A DNA stretch of 64,000 bases, from assembly GCA_015680685.1 (NCBI GenBank), contig MNCI01001024.1, positions 87,577 through 151,576 on the forward strand, given 5' to 3'. Both the position numbers and the translations under genes were made by a program. Position 1 is the first letter of the stretch. The number at the start of each line of letters is the position of its first letter. The notes beneath the pieces are model-generated. The model ran no database searches and had not been told where the DNA came from. It saw only the letters and a list, made by a program, of their open reading frames with translations. The DNA is from Gnetum montanum (lineage: Eukaryota > Streptophyta > Gnetopsida > Gnetales > Gnetaceae). Below are positions 22,115 through 32,127 of the stretch, one piece after another.

Positions 22115-24427
22115 TGTTGGCGACCGTTTGGGACGCGACTGCCAACGAGTGTCCTCGAACAGGATTTAGGTGTCTGCTAGTCTCTGGCAACACCAAGGCC
22201 CAGATACCTCCAAATTAACTTAGTAGTTAATGTGAGTATGTGTGTGTGTTGTTGTGGCGTGTGGTTGTGAGAAATGTAATGTTTGCGTTGTGTGTAAACT
22301 ACAAATGACTTACTTTAAAGAGATTCAGCCAACTTTGCCAAGTACTGTGAGTTCTTGAAAATTTCCTATTTTGTTCAACTGCCTAGTCTACGTGGTCCTT
22401 ATAATACCTACTTGTAACAAATAAAATTTTGCAAAAACATTTGAGCACAACTCCGCAATCTACTCCTAATTTTCCCCAGAGAAAGAGATAGTTCCACAAG
22501 AAAACTAGAAATAGAGCAAGATTCGATGGAAATAAAAAGAAAAGAAAAGAAAGCAAATTTGTGTGGACCTCAAATATTTAAACAAGGTAAAATGACACGA
22601 GTAAACACTTCGCAATAAAGCTATCCCAAATTCAATATCTACGAATTGTTCAAACTTCCAAGGCTCAAACAATCAATATCTTCAAGACAATCTTATTCTG
22701 CTACCAAAAATTGCTGTGTAAACTACCACGTACGAGACTCCATTTTGGCTAGATAATAGATGTCAACGATTGCATTCAAACAGAACCTTTAAAAGACTTG
22801 ACAATTTCTGATTGAAATACCACGAGAATTCACTTTAAAGATAAAAAGAAGCTATTCTGGTCCCATCAAAATACCAAAGATTTTCTGAACCCTCTCGACT
22901 ACTGAATTGTTCAACGGCGTGACTACAAACAGAGGCTCTCTTACAACAATCCCAATAGCAGTTCCCACACGTTGCACAATAACGAAATTTACTACTAAAA
23001 TGCTCTTAAGGCTTTTAAACACAAGCGCTTCTATGGCAAAATTTTAATAGAAATTTCTATCGGGCAACAAGAACAATAAGAGCAATCTAAAAATCCCAAA
23101 ATTACTTGCCAAGGATGATACTATCTAAACCACTAGCTAAACAATTTAAACAAAACAAAAAATGAAATGCATAACTCACAGGACCATGACAAAGAGGCTG
23201 AAATCTTTATTCTAGCAAGCCATCTTACAAGCAATCATTCACACTTTCTTCTTTACAAAATGCTCTTCTCCCAAGACTCAAAGTGTCTCCAAGTGAGAGC
23301 CCAAGTGCTAACTAGTAGCCTTACAAATTGTGGTGTATGAGACCCCCAAAAGTCCCAATGTTGATGATTTTCCTCCTTGACCCCTGAAGCCTTTATATAG
23401 GGTTCAAAGGTAGGTAGGAAAATTACATATTCAAAAATATCTCACCTAACTTCTCTCCCAAGTAACTTGGCCAACCAATTAGGAGATTACTTGCCCAACA
23501 AGTTAGGTAAGTTACAAAAATTTTGGGTGGTTGTAACCACCATAGAGATAAAAAAGCTACAATGGACAAGTGTCCTATTCCATGGCCAAGTGTCTTCATT
23601 CAGTTGCCAAGTGTCTTCATGTAGTTTCCAAGTGTCTTCATTTAGTTTTCAAGTGTCTTCATTCAGTTGCCAAGTGTCTTCATTCATTTGCCAAGTGTCT
23701 TCATTTAGTTGCCAAGTGTTCACCATGGAGAGAAACAAGTTGTAGTTGACACGTGTCCCATGCAAGTGACAAGTGGCCTTTGTGGAGAAAAAGAGGTTGT
23801 AGTTGACAAGTGGCCTTGGTGGTGGTTATAACCACCATTTCAATTGACAAGTGTTCAATTCTCATAGTACTTTGAACAATTGTTGCATAAATTCCCTTTT
23901 TAAATCAATATTATATTTTATTGCTATTTATATCATAGTAGTAGAGATAATAACCATGGATTTGATGCATGGGTTGATATATAAATATATGTATGCGTAT
24001 ACAACCGAATGCATAAGTGGAGTTGTACTCTCACATTTTAATTTGTGGCACCTCGAATGTAATCCCAGTTATATCAAGGCCAATTCCATATTCATCTTCT
24101 CTGCACTTTATTACAGAAAAAGTAACTAGAGCTACTCTATCATAATCTTGAGAGATATCTACAATTGATACACCATTTTCTTTTGACTCTAGATAAACCC
24201 TCATGCCAACATTCCCAATTGTAATGTCATTATCCCTTGATTTTCAAAACATTCAATTCAGCAACATTTTCATTTCTATTCCAGCTTCATGGTTAATTAA
24301 CTGTTGCAGAATTCTTTAAAAGAAAGAACATAATCCTCCTTGAATAGTTTTAGTTCATTAGGATTCTGTACCTTACCATTTGCAAATAAGTCCACCTGTT
24401 CCATGAAATGGTAAAAATGTGCGAACA
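22115..24427 (-). mobile_element. Element D 5' LTR
   Basis: Partner of 17449-19771. It holds the TATA site at 23391-23399, the 21-bp array at 23580-23718, and the outer end ...GCGAACA before the AAAAG duplication. The end of the inner copy reads GGCAACA, so one transposition of bases changed the tip. Confidence 0.93.
23580..23718 (-). repeat. 21-bp tandem array in D's LTR (second copy)
   Basis: Same unit as at 18925-19058 ('ccaagtgtcttcattcagtt' core) with independent point changes (for example 'agtttccaag'). An upstream spacer 'acttgcccaacaagttag' occurs once here but twice in the other LTR (18800-18850). The arrays have therefore changed copy number since insertion. Confidence 0.85.
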
Positions 24428-24432
24428 AAAAG
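24428..24432. repeat. Target-site duplication of element D, right copy (AAAAG)
   Basis: See 17444-17448. The integrase coding sequence of C resumes immediately with 'atggcacaaacag'. Confidence 0.92.
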
Positions 24433-24939
24433 ATGGCACAAACAGTTGCTATACGCATTGTGGGCATATTGTACTACACATCGGACTTCAACAGGTAAAA
24501 CACCATATAGTCTTGTTTATTGTTCAAAAGCTGTTTTACCTTTAGAATTACAGGTACCATCTTTAAGGATCACACTTTCTGGACTCCTCAATAAAGGACA
24601 AAACAATGACATGCGCATCATTGAGCTAGACTAGGTGGAGGAGGAGTGCATACATGTACTTGATCAGATCAGATGGTACCAAAAACAACAACGGCAATGC
24701 CATCAGCATGACATTCATAAGAACCCCATCAAAGAAGGCAACCTTGTACTTAAGGCCGTTTGGGAACACCCGAACAAATTCTCAGCCAACTAGGAAGGGC
24801 CTTACTTGTTCACCAAAGCATACGACAATGGAGCATTCAAGTTAGCTGATATGGAAGGAAATGAGTTTGCAAATCCAACCAATCACTTGTTCCTAAAACC
24901 ATTCTATATTTGAGTACAGGTTCAGGTACATGCGAGTCC

Positions 24940-25285
24940 TGAAGTCATGACTATAAACTGATACCACAACTCATCCTGGATCATGACTTAAAACTGATAC
25001 CACAACTTGTCCTAGCATCATGATGGTAAAATGGTACCACACAGTGTTTACAATGACAATAAAATAGCACCCGTCCAGTACGACCGTAAACTGCCATCGT
25101 TGCATTTAGCAGAGTCTGCTAAGACTATAAACTGGTTTGCCTCTTCGTGGTCCGCCAAGACTAGAAACTGGCAATGTACCATCCGCCATGACACTAAAAC
25201 GGGCCATGTCCAATGGGTTATGACATAAAACTAACCCATGATAGTCCGCTAAGACTATAAACTGGCAAGTTCATCTCTGGTTCCT
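24940..25285 (+). repeat. Tandem 'TAAACTGGCA' repeat after C's integrase
   Basis: About ten units of 25-40 bases contain 'tgac(t)ataaactg', 'gtccgc(c/t)aagactataaac' or 'cgccatgacac'. They form the start of C's 3' untranslated region. Variable tandem repeats between pol and the 3' LTR are a known trait of Tat/Ogre-type elements. Element A has the equivalent at 33660-33990. Confidence 0.8.
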
Positions 25286-26282
25286 CAATGGTTGCATTCA
25301 AACTTCATCAGAGTCACTGCATTGCTCGCCATCGGCCGATCCTAACAACATTACTACCAGTCATATGCCATGATAGACATCCCATCCAGTGCCTTTGTTA
25401 CACCAGTTGTTGTTTAAGTCTAAGCTCTCTTACTCACTCGTGGTTTTCATGTCTTCTTGGAGTTGTGTTTGCAAGATGACACTCAGAGGTTCTTGCATAA
25501 GAATGCACTTCGTCATAAGTAGCAAGGTGAGGCAATATTCACAACACACATGGCAAGACTAAATCAAACCATTCACTAGTACATCCCCATTTCCCGATAC
25601 ATTCCCTATCTATTCATCGACACATTCTACTCAGCCACACCTCTGATACACCCAGTACACTCAAAAATTTGAGCATACTGTTGCGCACTGTAACGCCTTT
25701 AAGCAGTTGCAACACACAACATAGCACTTGAGCATGAGTACAAGATCAAAACAAAGCTTCTTTAAAAAAAAACAAGATGAGACGACAGCTGTCTTGAAAA
25801 CAAATACTCATGTCAAAAACAATCGAGTGACATCCCGTTGCATGGATTTGGCTCTCTGCCAACAGGCTTCTCCCTTAAACACTAAACAAAGGCCCTGTTC
25901 CTCCAAAGAATGCAACACATCATCACGTGGCTTTGGTCTCACTAACAAGTCCTCTTGGACACTAACCAAGAGTCTTGTTCTGCCAAAGGATGCACATCGC
26001 ATGTCTTGATTCCGAGTCTGCTAAACAATGGCTATTGACAAGGATTAGCATGATACACACCAGAGTATCCCTTTTACCAAGCACAATCACTTAATCAGTT
26101 ACCAGTCCCCACAATCTCCATTTTCCTACCAGCTATAGATTTTACTTTCCCAATCCTATGTACTATAGAACATGGTGCAATGATGTCAAGTCAGGTGGCA
26201 AAGGACAATGTCTTTATCGAGTTGCTTGTGGTGTTTTGCACTTCTTTGTCGACGCTTCTCAGGTCGATTCCTCCAAGCGTCA
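25286..26282 (+). other. Element C 3' untranslated region, no gene seen
   Basis: No homology to any coding region was recognised. An imperfect duplication of about 70-75 bases is visible at 25860-25990 ('ttgttctgccaaaggatgca' against 'tgttcctccaaagaatgca'). Small open frames here look fortuitous. Confidence 0.6.
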
Positions 26283-26297
26283 AGAAAGAGGGGCCAA
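26283..26297 (+). other. Polypurine tract of element C
   Basis: AGAAAGAGGGGCCAA directly precedes TGAAACAC. Element A has AAAAAAGAGGGGCCAA before TGAAACAC at 32112-32127 (minus strand). This near identity identifies the LTR start of C and links the two Tat elements. Confidence 0.85.
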
Positions 26298-26442
26298 TGA
26301 AACACTACAAAATTTAGAGCTTAGTGCTTTTCCAACAAGAAGTAGGTCTCTGCGATCCACAGACGGCCATGGCTACATCTGGTATCAAACAGGGCAACTT
26401 TGGAGATCAAGACACTTAATTTTCACTAAGTATGCACTCTCA

Positions 26443-26826
26443 GCATATACGCCCAACGTATATGCCCATGTTTACATTCTCAGTGTATATGCCCAGCGTA
26501 TACACTCAAGTTCATATCCACGGCGTATACGCCTAGTGTATACGTCCGACATTCTTAGCGTATATAGCCAACATATACGCCTGATACTCATGGTGTATAT
26601 GCCCAGCATACACGACTAGCATACATGCCTCGCTAGTACGATCAGCTTGTATGACTAATGTATACGCCCGGTATGAAATCCCCGAAGATGGCATGGAAAC
26701 AACACTGCAGAGCAAGACTTGGTACAAGGCAGAAACCATCAACGTGTACGCCCAGTGTATACGCTCAACATCCGCAGCGTATACGCCTAGCGTATATGCC
26801 CAGCACATCCAGCGTATACGCCCAGC
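26443..26826. repeat. CGTATACGCC palindromic array in C's U3
   Basis: Many units such as 'cagcgtatacgcc', 'cccaacgtatatgccc' and 'agtgtatacgtcc' have the self-complementary core GTATAC. The same vocabulary occupies intron 1 and the upstream side of C's antisense gene (13128-13735, 13915-14112). Confidence 0.85.
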
Positions 26827-26919
26827 AGATGTAACATATTGTACACTTGTAAATTTTACGCTTTTGCACCCGGTCAATGCACCACATGTCATCCAACTCG
26901 AGTCTAATGTCAAAACCTG

Positions 26920-26927
26920 TATAAAAG
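26920..26927 (+). promoter_or_regulatory. TATA box in C's 3' LTR
   Basis: TATAAAAG, preceded by 'caaaacctg' and followed by 'ccccaatttt', lies about 95 bases downstream of the palindromic array. It is well placed as the U3 promoter. Confidence 0.65.
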
Positions 26928-27770
26928 CCCCAATTTTTGACTAGATCAAGGTCGGTTGGCAAAACATTTTGGAGAAAACTAGAGAGCAGAGACGTTGAGA
27001 AACAGAGTAAAGAACCTTGTACATTGGACAACCCTGTATGCTAAGCATATAGCCTCTACGCTGTGCCTACAGTGTGAACCAGCCCATAGTCATCCCTGCA
27101 TCCACCGGGGCTTTTTGTCTGCCTTGTGTCAAAGCCACAACTGCGTTAGACTGGTGCATTGTAACTCTCATTTTGAAATACCATTGTTACATTTTCTTCC
27201 TAAAATCTATTACAGTTTTCATTAATTTTTTCATGTATTCTACTTACGTTCTTTTACGTTTACGCTCCGTTCGCATCAGTTGCGTTGTTTATGCTCTGTT
27301 TTACGTCTGTTACGTCGTTCACATATAACCCAGCATATAGCACCTCGGTGTGCGTTTGGGGGAATCCTTGCTTGATCCGCATGCGGACCACCCAAGGTAC
27401 TATACCTTCATTCATTCTAGCTCACCCTCAGGTGAAGGAAGGGTCTTCTGTGCATGTCCGGTGATCCCTCGGTTTCTGTTTCCTTCCAGCTAGAGACCAA
27501 CAATTTCGGACGATACAGGAGTGATTTGGAATTTCATTGCGGCACATTTGTTTTTGTCTAGCTACTTTGGCACACTTTCTCTTTTTTTTTATGTGTAATC
27601 TAGAGAAGCTGCCAACCTTCAGGCATGGGTGCATGTCTTTCTAGTGGGACCCCCCTAGAATAGCATTGGGTTTCTTTATTGGGTGCCTTTAATACTCTTT
27701 CTCCCATTTTTTGTTAGATCTACAAGGATCTTAGTACACCCAGGCTGCATGGTAACTCCTACAGATGTCA

Positions 27771-28149
27771 CCAAAGAGAATCCACAAGTCCCCTTGATGT
27801 CACACCTTGGCCATCCCCTCTTGGTCCATCCTTCTTCACTCTGGGTATAATAAGCACAAACTTACTTTAATTTTTAATGATGTCAAGAATATCATCATAC
27901 TTAGAGTAGAACCTCTTATTAATAGAATGGTTGGGTGGATGTGATGGGCTTGTTGTCCAAATAATTAGTTACTTGATAGTTGATAGCAAAGAACAACACC
28001 TTAACCAATGAGTCACATGAGTGCTTTATTCATAGATGAGATTACTCATAAAAAGATAAAAAGATAAAACAATAAATTGAAAGATGAAATACTAGAAAAC
28101 AAAAAATTGTAAAATTGAAGAAAATGAAAAACATTTATTAATTTTTTTG
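27771..28149 (-). other. Element B noncoding stretch between gag and C, no gene seen
   Basis: AT-rich, with no ORF. 'gggtggatgtgatgggctt' (about 27933) and 'gctttattcatagatgag' (about 28022) resemble 'gggtggatgttgtggactc' (50150) and 'aataaagcacttttattag' (50308), which lie downstream of pol in element E. If homologous, B has gag joined directly to post-pol sequence. Confidence 0.5.
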
Positions 28150-30174
28150 TTAGAATGCGGGATATCCCCCATAACTAAAATTTTTATCATAGAGAGAATT
28201 AATAAATGAAAGGGTTAGATCCATGCATTTTGGAACTATTGGGACCTGGTCATATCCAAACCACTGGGTGTCTTTTGATGTCATGGTTGGAATGTATCGA
28301 AATTGGGGTGCACACACTATATTGAGGTTGACATAGTGGGGAAAGTTAGAAGATGAGTTTAATTGATACGGAGTGGACCCACTATGGCACCCTTGACCAT
28401 AAGATGATATGCAAGGATCGATATGTCTCCCTACATGGCTATATTCATTTAGCCACATAGTTGTTGGAGTTTTGATTGGTGGCCCTAATAAGGTAACATG
28501 AGCTGTTGGATTTGAGAAGAAGGATGCACCATAGTGTTGAACTTGTGTGGAGTGGGAGGATGTAGTGGTCTCAAAACTGTGTGGTCCTTTCCTATGGTCA
28601 TGTCTAAAGAAGTGATTCCTTCGATGTTGTGGAGTGTTTCAACTACTTTTGATAGTAGTAGCACAAGCAATGTTCGTGGGTTAATGCTATGGTGCAAACC
28701 CTTCTAGTACTATTAGTGGTGATGTAGAAGGAAATAAAGGATGAGAATATTGAATTTGAGGAGAAATGTAAGGCACATTAGGTGGTGATTTTTTTGGAGA
28801 GATCATGGGTTGATAGTAGTTAGGAGAATGATAATAATGTGGTGAGATAGAGGATGTTGACCTAGTTGGGAAAACATGATGCTAAACCTGATAAGCGCTT
28901 GTGTTCAAATGATATGAAGGATGTGACCAATTTGAGGGTGGCCTCTCCCACAACTAGGATTTTTTCCATTGTGATTGAACACAGTATATTTGTACAAACT
29001 TTGGATGTAACATTCTTTCCCAATACTCATGTAAATGTGAAAATATTGGGCATTGGCCTTTAGGATTATTGGATAGGCAAACATTACATTGATATGTTGA
29101 GTTCTTATTCTCTTCAATCCTTCTTCTTGATTGTCTAAGGGTGTTCTATCTTGCTTCTTAGTTCATCATGGTTATACCTCTAATAATGTTGGTATATTCT
29201 CCACATTTCTCATGCATCCATTCCATCATCTTATTGAACTTTACCTCAATTTCATCTAGTGATTATAGTATTGGCAAAGATGATTCCACCTCCTTGAGGT
29301 GAGTTGATTTCTCCTCTTCATGATGATGGACCTTTGTTAATTTCAGATTTTGGTCCCATTGAGAGCTTTCAACATTCTCCTATTTAGCCATTTCTCCTTC
29401 TTCTTTTGCTACCTGCTTAATAAGCTCCTATAATTGGTGAGTTCATAGCTCATATAGTTGACCTCGAGCATACATCCCTAAGGTCTCCCTTGTTTCATTA
29501 CGGAGCCCATCCATGATGTGATACATTAGCCTTTCCTCAGAGAATCCATGGTGTGGGAAATTGTCTAACAATGAATAGTATCTTTCTAAGGCCATGTCAA
29601 AGGGTTTATGTTGCCCTTGTTTCCATTCTTGGATTTGTCTCTTCAAGGTTGACACTCTTGCGTAGGTTTGATATCTTTCATTAAATAGTTCTACCATTGT
29701 TGACCAACATCAAATTGATTTTGGTCTTAAGGACCTGTACCATTCTTTTTCTTGGCCAACGAGTTTTGTAGGAAAGAGCTTAAGTTTTTTCCACCCATTA
29801 TCAATATTGTTCCATATGTAGGCATCATGGAAGGCTTGTAAATGATGTTGCAGATCTAAATCATAGCCTCCTAAAAATTTGGGAAAGTTATTTAAATCAA
29901 GCTTGGGTAGACAACTTTCGTTACGATGCTTGCAAGATATTCTAATAGCCTCTTGTATATGCACTAGGCTCCTAGTGGCCACTAAGGGTTCATCATCACT
30001 AGGTAGATTATGAGTTTGTAAGTTGGAACAATGTTTTCTTTGTTTATGTAGATAGGAGACTCGTACAACAGATTGAGTACTCCAAACTTTGTTTTCATCA
30101 TCGTATAATTTGTTGGTTCTTCAAGGAATTGCCTTACTAGTTGTTGCATTATCATAGTCTTGTGAGAGAGACAT
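28150..30174 (-). pseudogene. Element B gag (Athila-type)
   Basis: The likely start is the ATG at 30172-30174 (MSLSQDYDNATTSK...). The open pieces 29710-29982 and 29443-29697 hold the retrotransposon gag core. One has 'FLGGYDLDLQHHLQAFHDAY' and 'KLKLFPTKLVGQEKEWYRSL'. The other has 'LLDNFPHHGFSEERLMYHIM'; the PHHG motif is typical of Athila gag. A Cys-rich stretch 'CNVCLSNNPKGQCP' lies near 29050-29090, and a Pro/Ser/Tyr-rich C-terminal region continues to 28150. A stop near 30126 and several frame changes break it. Gag packages the RNA and forms the particle. It lies directly after the primer-binding site, as expected, but no protease or RT frame follows. Confidence 0.8.
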
Positions 30175-30286
30175 TGTTGTGAATCATGTGTGACTTAATT
30201 GAAATTAATTTTTTTTCTAAAAGATATATCGTGAATACTTTGTTACAGTGATATTGTATGATGTAACTAATCTAAATAACTAGCAT

Positions 30287-30306
30287 TGTCCCTGGTAATG
30301 GTGCCA
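30287..30306 (-). other. Primer-binding site of element B
   Basis: The minus strand reads TGGCACCATTACCAGGGACA one base after the 5' LTR. It resembles the TGGCGCCGTTGCCGGGGA site common in Athila and related plant Ty3 elements. It confirms orientation and lineage. Confidence 0.75.
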
Positions 30307-30307
30307 A

Positions 30308-31191
30308 TGATGAGTGGCAAGGTACCCCTACACTCAACCATATGAATATGAGCATTCATGCACAATCTCGTCAAACTTCACAAATGGGCTACTTGTGGTA
30401 TCTAGATAGTTACTTGATCATAGTTCGTTGTCTTCCCACATAGAATAATATTTATGTTGTCACATATGGTTTAGTCTAAAGTGAGGTGTAGGATGTGGTT
30501 CTAAACTACTGCTACTCCTAGAGGCAATGGAAAATAACTTTACTTGGATTAAGGAGGAGAGAGAGAGAGAATCTAACTAGAAGGAAATTGGAGGAGAGAA
30601 TTTAAGCTAGCCTAAGTGCAATGAGTATCTATTCCTTAATCATCCATACACATCTTGGAACTCATGTACCACTACCAATGGGATTACCAAGCACATGTCC
30701 TAGGTATGCTACTAGGTTACCAAGTAGTCACACTTAAATGCTCATGGTTAATTCGTACTCATTCCATGATTAATAATAGGGATAGGAAATGAGGGTGAGT
30801 GATATTAATTACAAAAGTAATAAATAATAATTAAACTAAAACTAAGTGAGTGTTGTAATGATGAAGTAATCTCAATCTTTATTGCTAGTCATGTGCGCGT
30901 CCAAGTACGTCACAATCAAATAAAGATGCCATATAACTACAATCACCACACTATGGGCATGCATTGGGAGAAAGGGTTGAGAAGAACTAACAAATGACTA
31001 AAAAACAAACTGACTAAGAACTAATTCCTAACTAACTTTCCCATGTGCCCACATGTGTATTTTTAGGCCCACACAGGAGTCACGATATTGTGTATCTGAT
31101 ATCATTGTTTAGGTCATGATATCCCATACCTGATATTGTGGATCTGATATCGTGGGTCCAATATCGAAGCCTAAAAAATTATGGTTCATCA
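30308..31191 (-). mobile_element. Element B 5' LTR
   Basis: Starts TGATGAGTGG and ends GGTTCATCA, and pairs with 5512-6405. It has a (GA)n run at 30558-30570 and the GATATC cluster at 31081-31166. In an 85-base stretch I count about seven differences from the other LTR, fewer than between the A LTRs and more than between the D LTRs. This fits the nesting order A, then B, then D. Confidence 0.93.
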
Positions 31192-31196
31192 AGGGT
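31192..31196. repeat. Target-site duplication of element B, right copy (AGGGT)
   Basis: See 5507-5511. Confidence 0.92.
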
Positions 31197-32111
31197 CAAG
31201 CATAGGAATAATTTTTGGGATCAATGGAAGGTGCAAAAGTAAAGAAAACTATTAATCTTGGTCATCAAAGGGACATCAAAGCTAAAATGAAGGTTGATGT
31301 CAAGTTCTTGGAGCTTCTAGAGGCATTTGGAGGCATTTCCCTAGTGTCACGTTGTCTACGCTACACAACGTGATGGAGCGTAGCGTGAACACTTAGAAAA
31401 TTTTTGCAGATTTTGACTTGTCATGTTATCTATGTTATGCAGCATAGCAGAGCGTAGCATGAGTACTTTGTCAGGTTTTGATGAAATTTGCAATGTTTCT
31501 CCATGGCACACTGATCAAATTCTAGGGTATAGTAGGACCGGCAATCTCGAAAGTCAGAAAATTGCCAAATGCATCTTCCATGTTTAGATAGCTTGACAGA
31601 GTTCTTGTTCAACACTTGGAAAAATTTGGCCCTAAAACCTATGTCATGCTGGCTATGCTGTGTATCATAGTAGAGTATGATAGGCCCAAAAGGTAGAAAA
31701 ATTGCCAAATTGTTTCATCTATCCTAAGCACTTTTGACAACCTTTAGCCTAGTACTTGGATGGACTAGCAACTAGGACATGTGTCAAGCTAGGTGAGCTG
31801 AAGAGTGTAGTGAGCTTGACAACCCGAGAGATAGAAAATTTTCCAAACTATCTAGTCCATACCAAGTAGATCTTGATCACTTCTAGCTTGACATTTGTGT
31901 ACATTAGTCATGGAAATGTGTGCTACACTGGCTATGCTAGGGAGCATTGTAGGTAGACTTAGAGAAAAATTTTGCAAAAAATAGGAATTCTAGTGTGCTA
32001 CGCTATCTACGTTGCACAACGTGACACCAAACTTAGAAAAATTTTGCCCAAGTTTTGACACTTCGACAAATTTTCCATGGAACTGTAGAACCCAAAATTG
32101 GTGGTGTTTCA
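31197..32111 (-). mobile_element. Element A 3' LTR, proximal part (U3 side)
   Basis: Continues the A LTR after B and aligns with 47814-48732 ('aagcataggaataat', 'ttgacaacct(t/c)tagcctagta'). It ends GGTGTTTCA at 32111. It contains imperfect palindromes of the type 'gtctacgctacacaacgtga' / 'gagcgtagcgtgaacactta' repeated at 31345-32040, each followed by 'aacacttagaaaatttttgc'. Confidence 0.9.
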
Positions 32112-32127
32112 TTGGCCCCTCTTTTTT
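32112..32127 (-). other. Polypurine tract of element A
   Basis: The minus strand reads AAAAAAGAGGGGCCAA immediately before the LTR start TGAAACACC. It matches C's tract. Confidence 0.85.

Larger units (their letters stand above)
17449..24427 (-). mobile_element. Element D: gag-protease-only LTR retrotransposon with 2.3 kb LTRs
   Basis: LTRs are 17449-19771 (3') and 22115-24427 (5'), with TGTTG...CAACA ends, a 5-bp duplication, a primer-binding site at 22091-22107 and a polypurine tract at 19772-19786. The internal region is only about 2.34 kb and codes for gag-protease on the minus strand. RT, RNase H and integrase are absent, so D is non-autonomous. It is the youngest insertion in the nest: I count about four differences in an 80-base stretch of the two LTRs, fewer than for A or B. 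A 525-base N run (21167-21691) hides part of gag. Confidence 0.9.
14335..24914 (+). pseudogene. Element C pol: RT, two RNase H domains, integrase (split by D)
   Basis: RT spans 14335-15801. It has 'LLSFMDGFSGYNQI', 'MMPFGLKNTGATYQ' and the catalytic YVDDIVVKS at 15316 onward. The Ty3-type RNase H (15802-16100) has 'VPVYYLSHALVSHEKKYNDM'. A second, archaeal-like RNase H follows, with 'FDGAST', 'NNIAEYEGLLRGL' and 'VRGDSQLVLNQV'. Integrase shows the zinc-binding H..H..C..C ('TCSTCQRH'), core Asp residues in 'WGLDLIGP' and 'ITDNGPQF', and the Glu in VEATNK. It is cut at 17448 by D and resumes at 24433 ('WHKQLLYALWAY'). In-frame stops at 15799 (TAG), 16231 (TGA), near 16381, 16819 and 17381 (TAA), plus a frameshift near 16930, make it inactive. 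Two RNase H domains mark the Tat lineage. Confidence 0.92.
10791..27770 (+). mobile_element. Element C: 5'-truncated Tat-lineage retrotransposon carrying nested D
   Basis: Plus-strand RT-RNase H-RNase H-integrase at 14335-17448 and 24433-24914 matches element A's pol domain by domain. A polypurine tract (26283-26297) is followed by a TGAAACAC LTR start at 26298, as in A (32112-32127 and 32111 on the minus strand). An antisense accessory gene lies at 10796-13900. No 5' LTR, primer-binding site, gag or protease is seen on the left, so C is truncated near 10.79 kb. No target duplication can be given. The right end near 27770 is an estimate. Confidence 0.75.
26298..27770 (+). mobile_element. Element C 3' LTR
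   Basis: It starts TGAAACACTACAAAATTT after the polypurine tract. The U3 holds a CGTATACGCC palindrome array (26443-26826) and a TATAAAAG box at 26920-26927. The end is estimated at ...CTACAGATGTCA near 27770, by similarity to A's LTR tip (...AGACATCA) and because B-like sequence resumes after it. No second LTR copy is available to confirm the end. Confidence 0.65.
5512..31191 (-). mobile_element. Element B: pol-less Athila-type retrotransposon
   Basis: It has two LTRs with TGATGAG/TCATCA ends, a 5-bp target duplication and a minus-strand order: 5' LTR 30308-31191, primer-binding site, gag 28150-30174, then the accessory ORF 6592-9378, a G-rich tract and the 3' LTR 5512-6405. Once element C (about 10.8-27.77 kb) is removed, no B protease, RT or integrase remains. 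A stretch next to gag (27880-28140) resembles the sequence downstream of pol in element E (50100-50390). That suggests pol was deleted before C arrived. B would therefore have needed helper enzymes to move. Confidence 0.85.
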
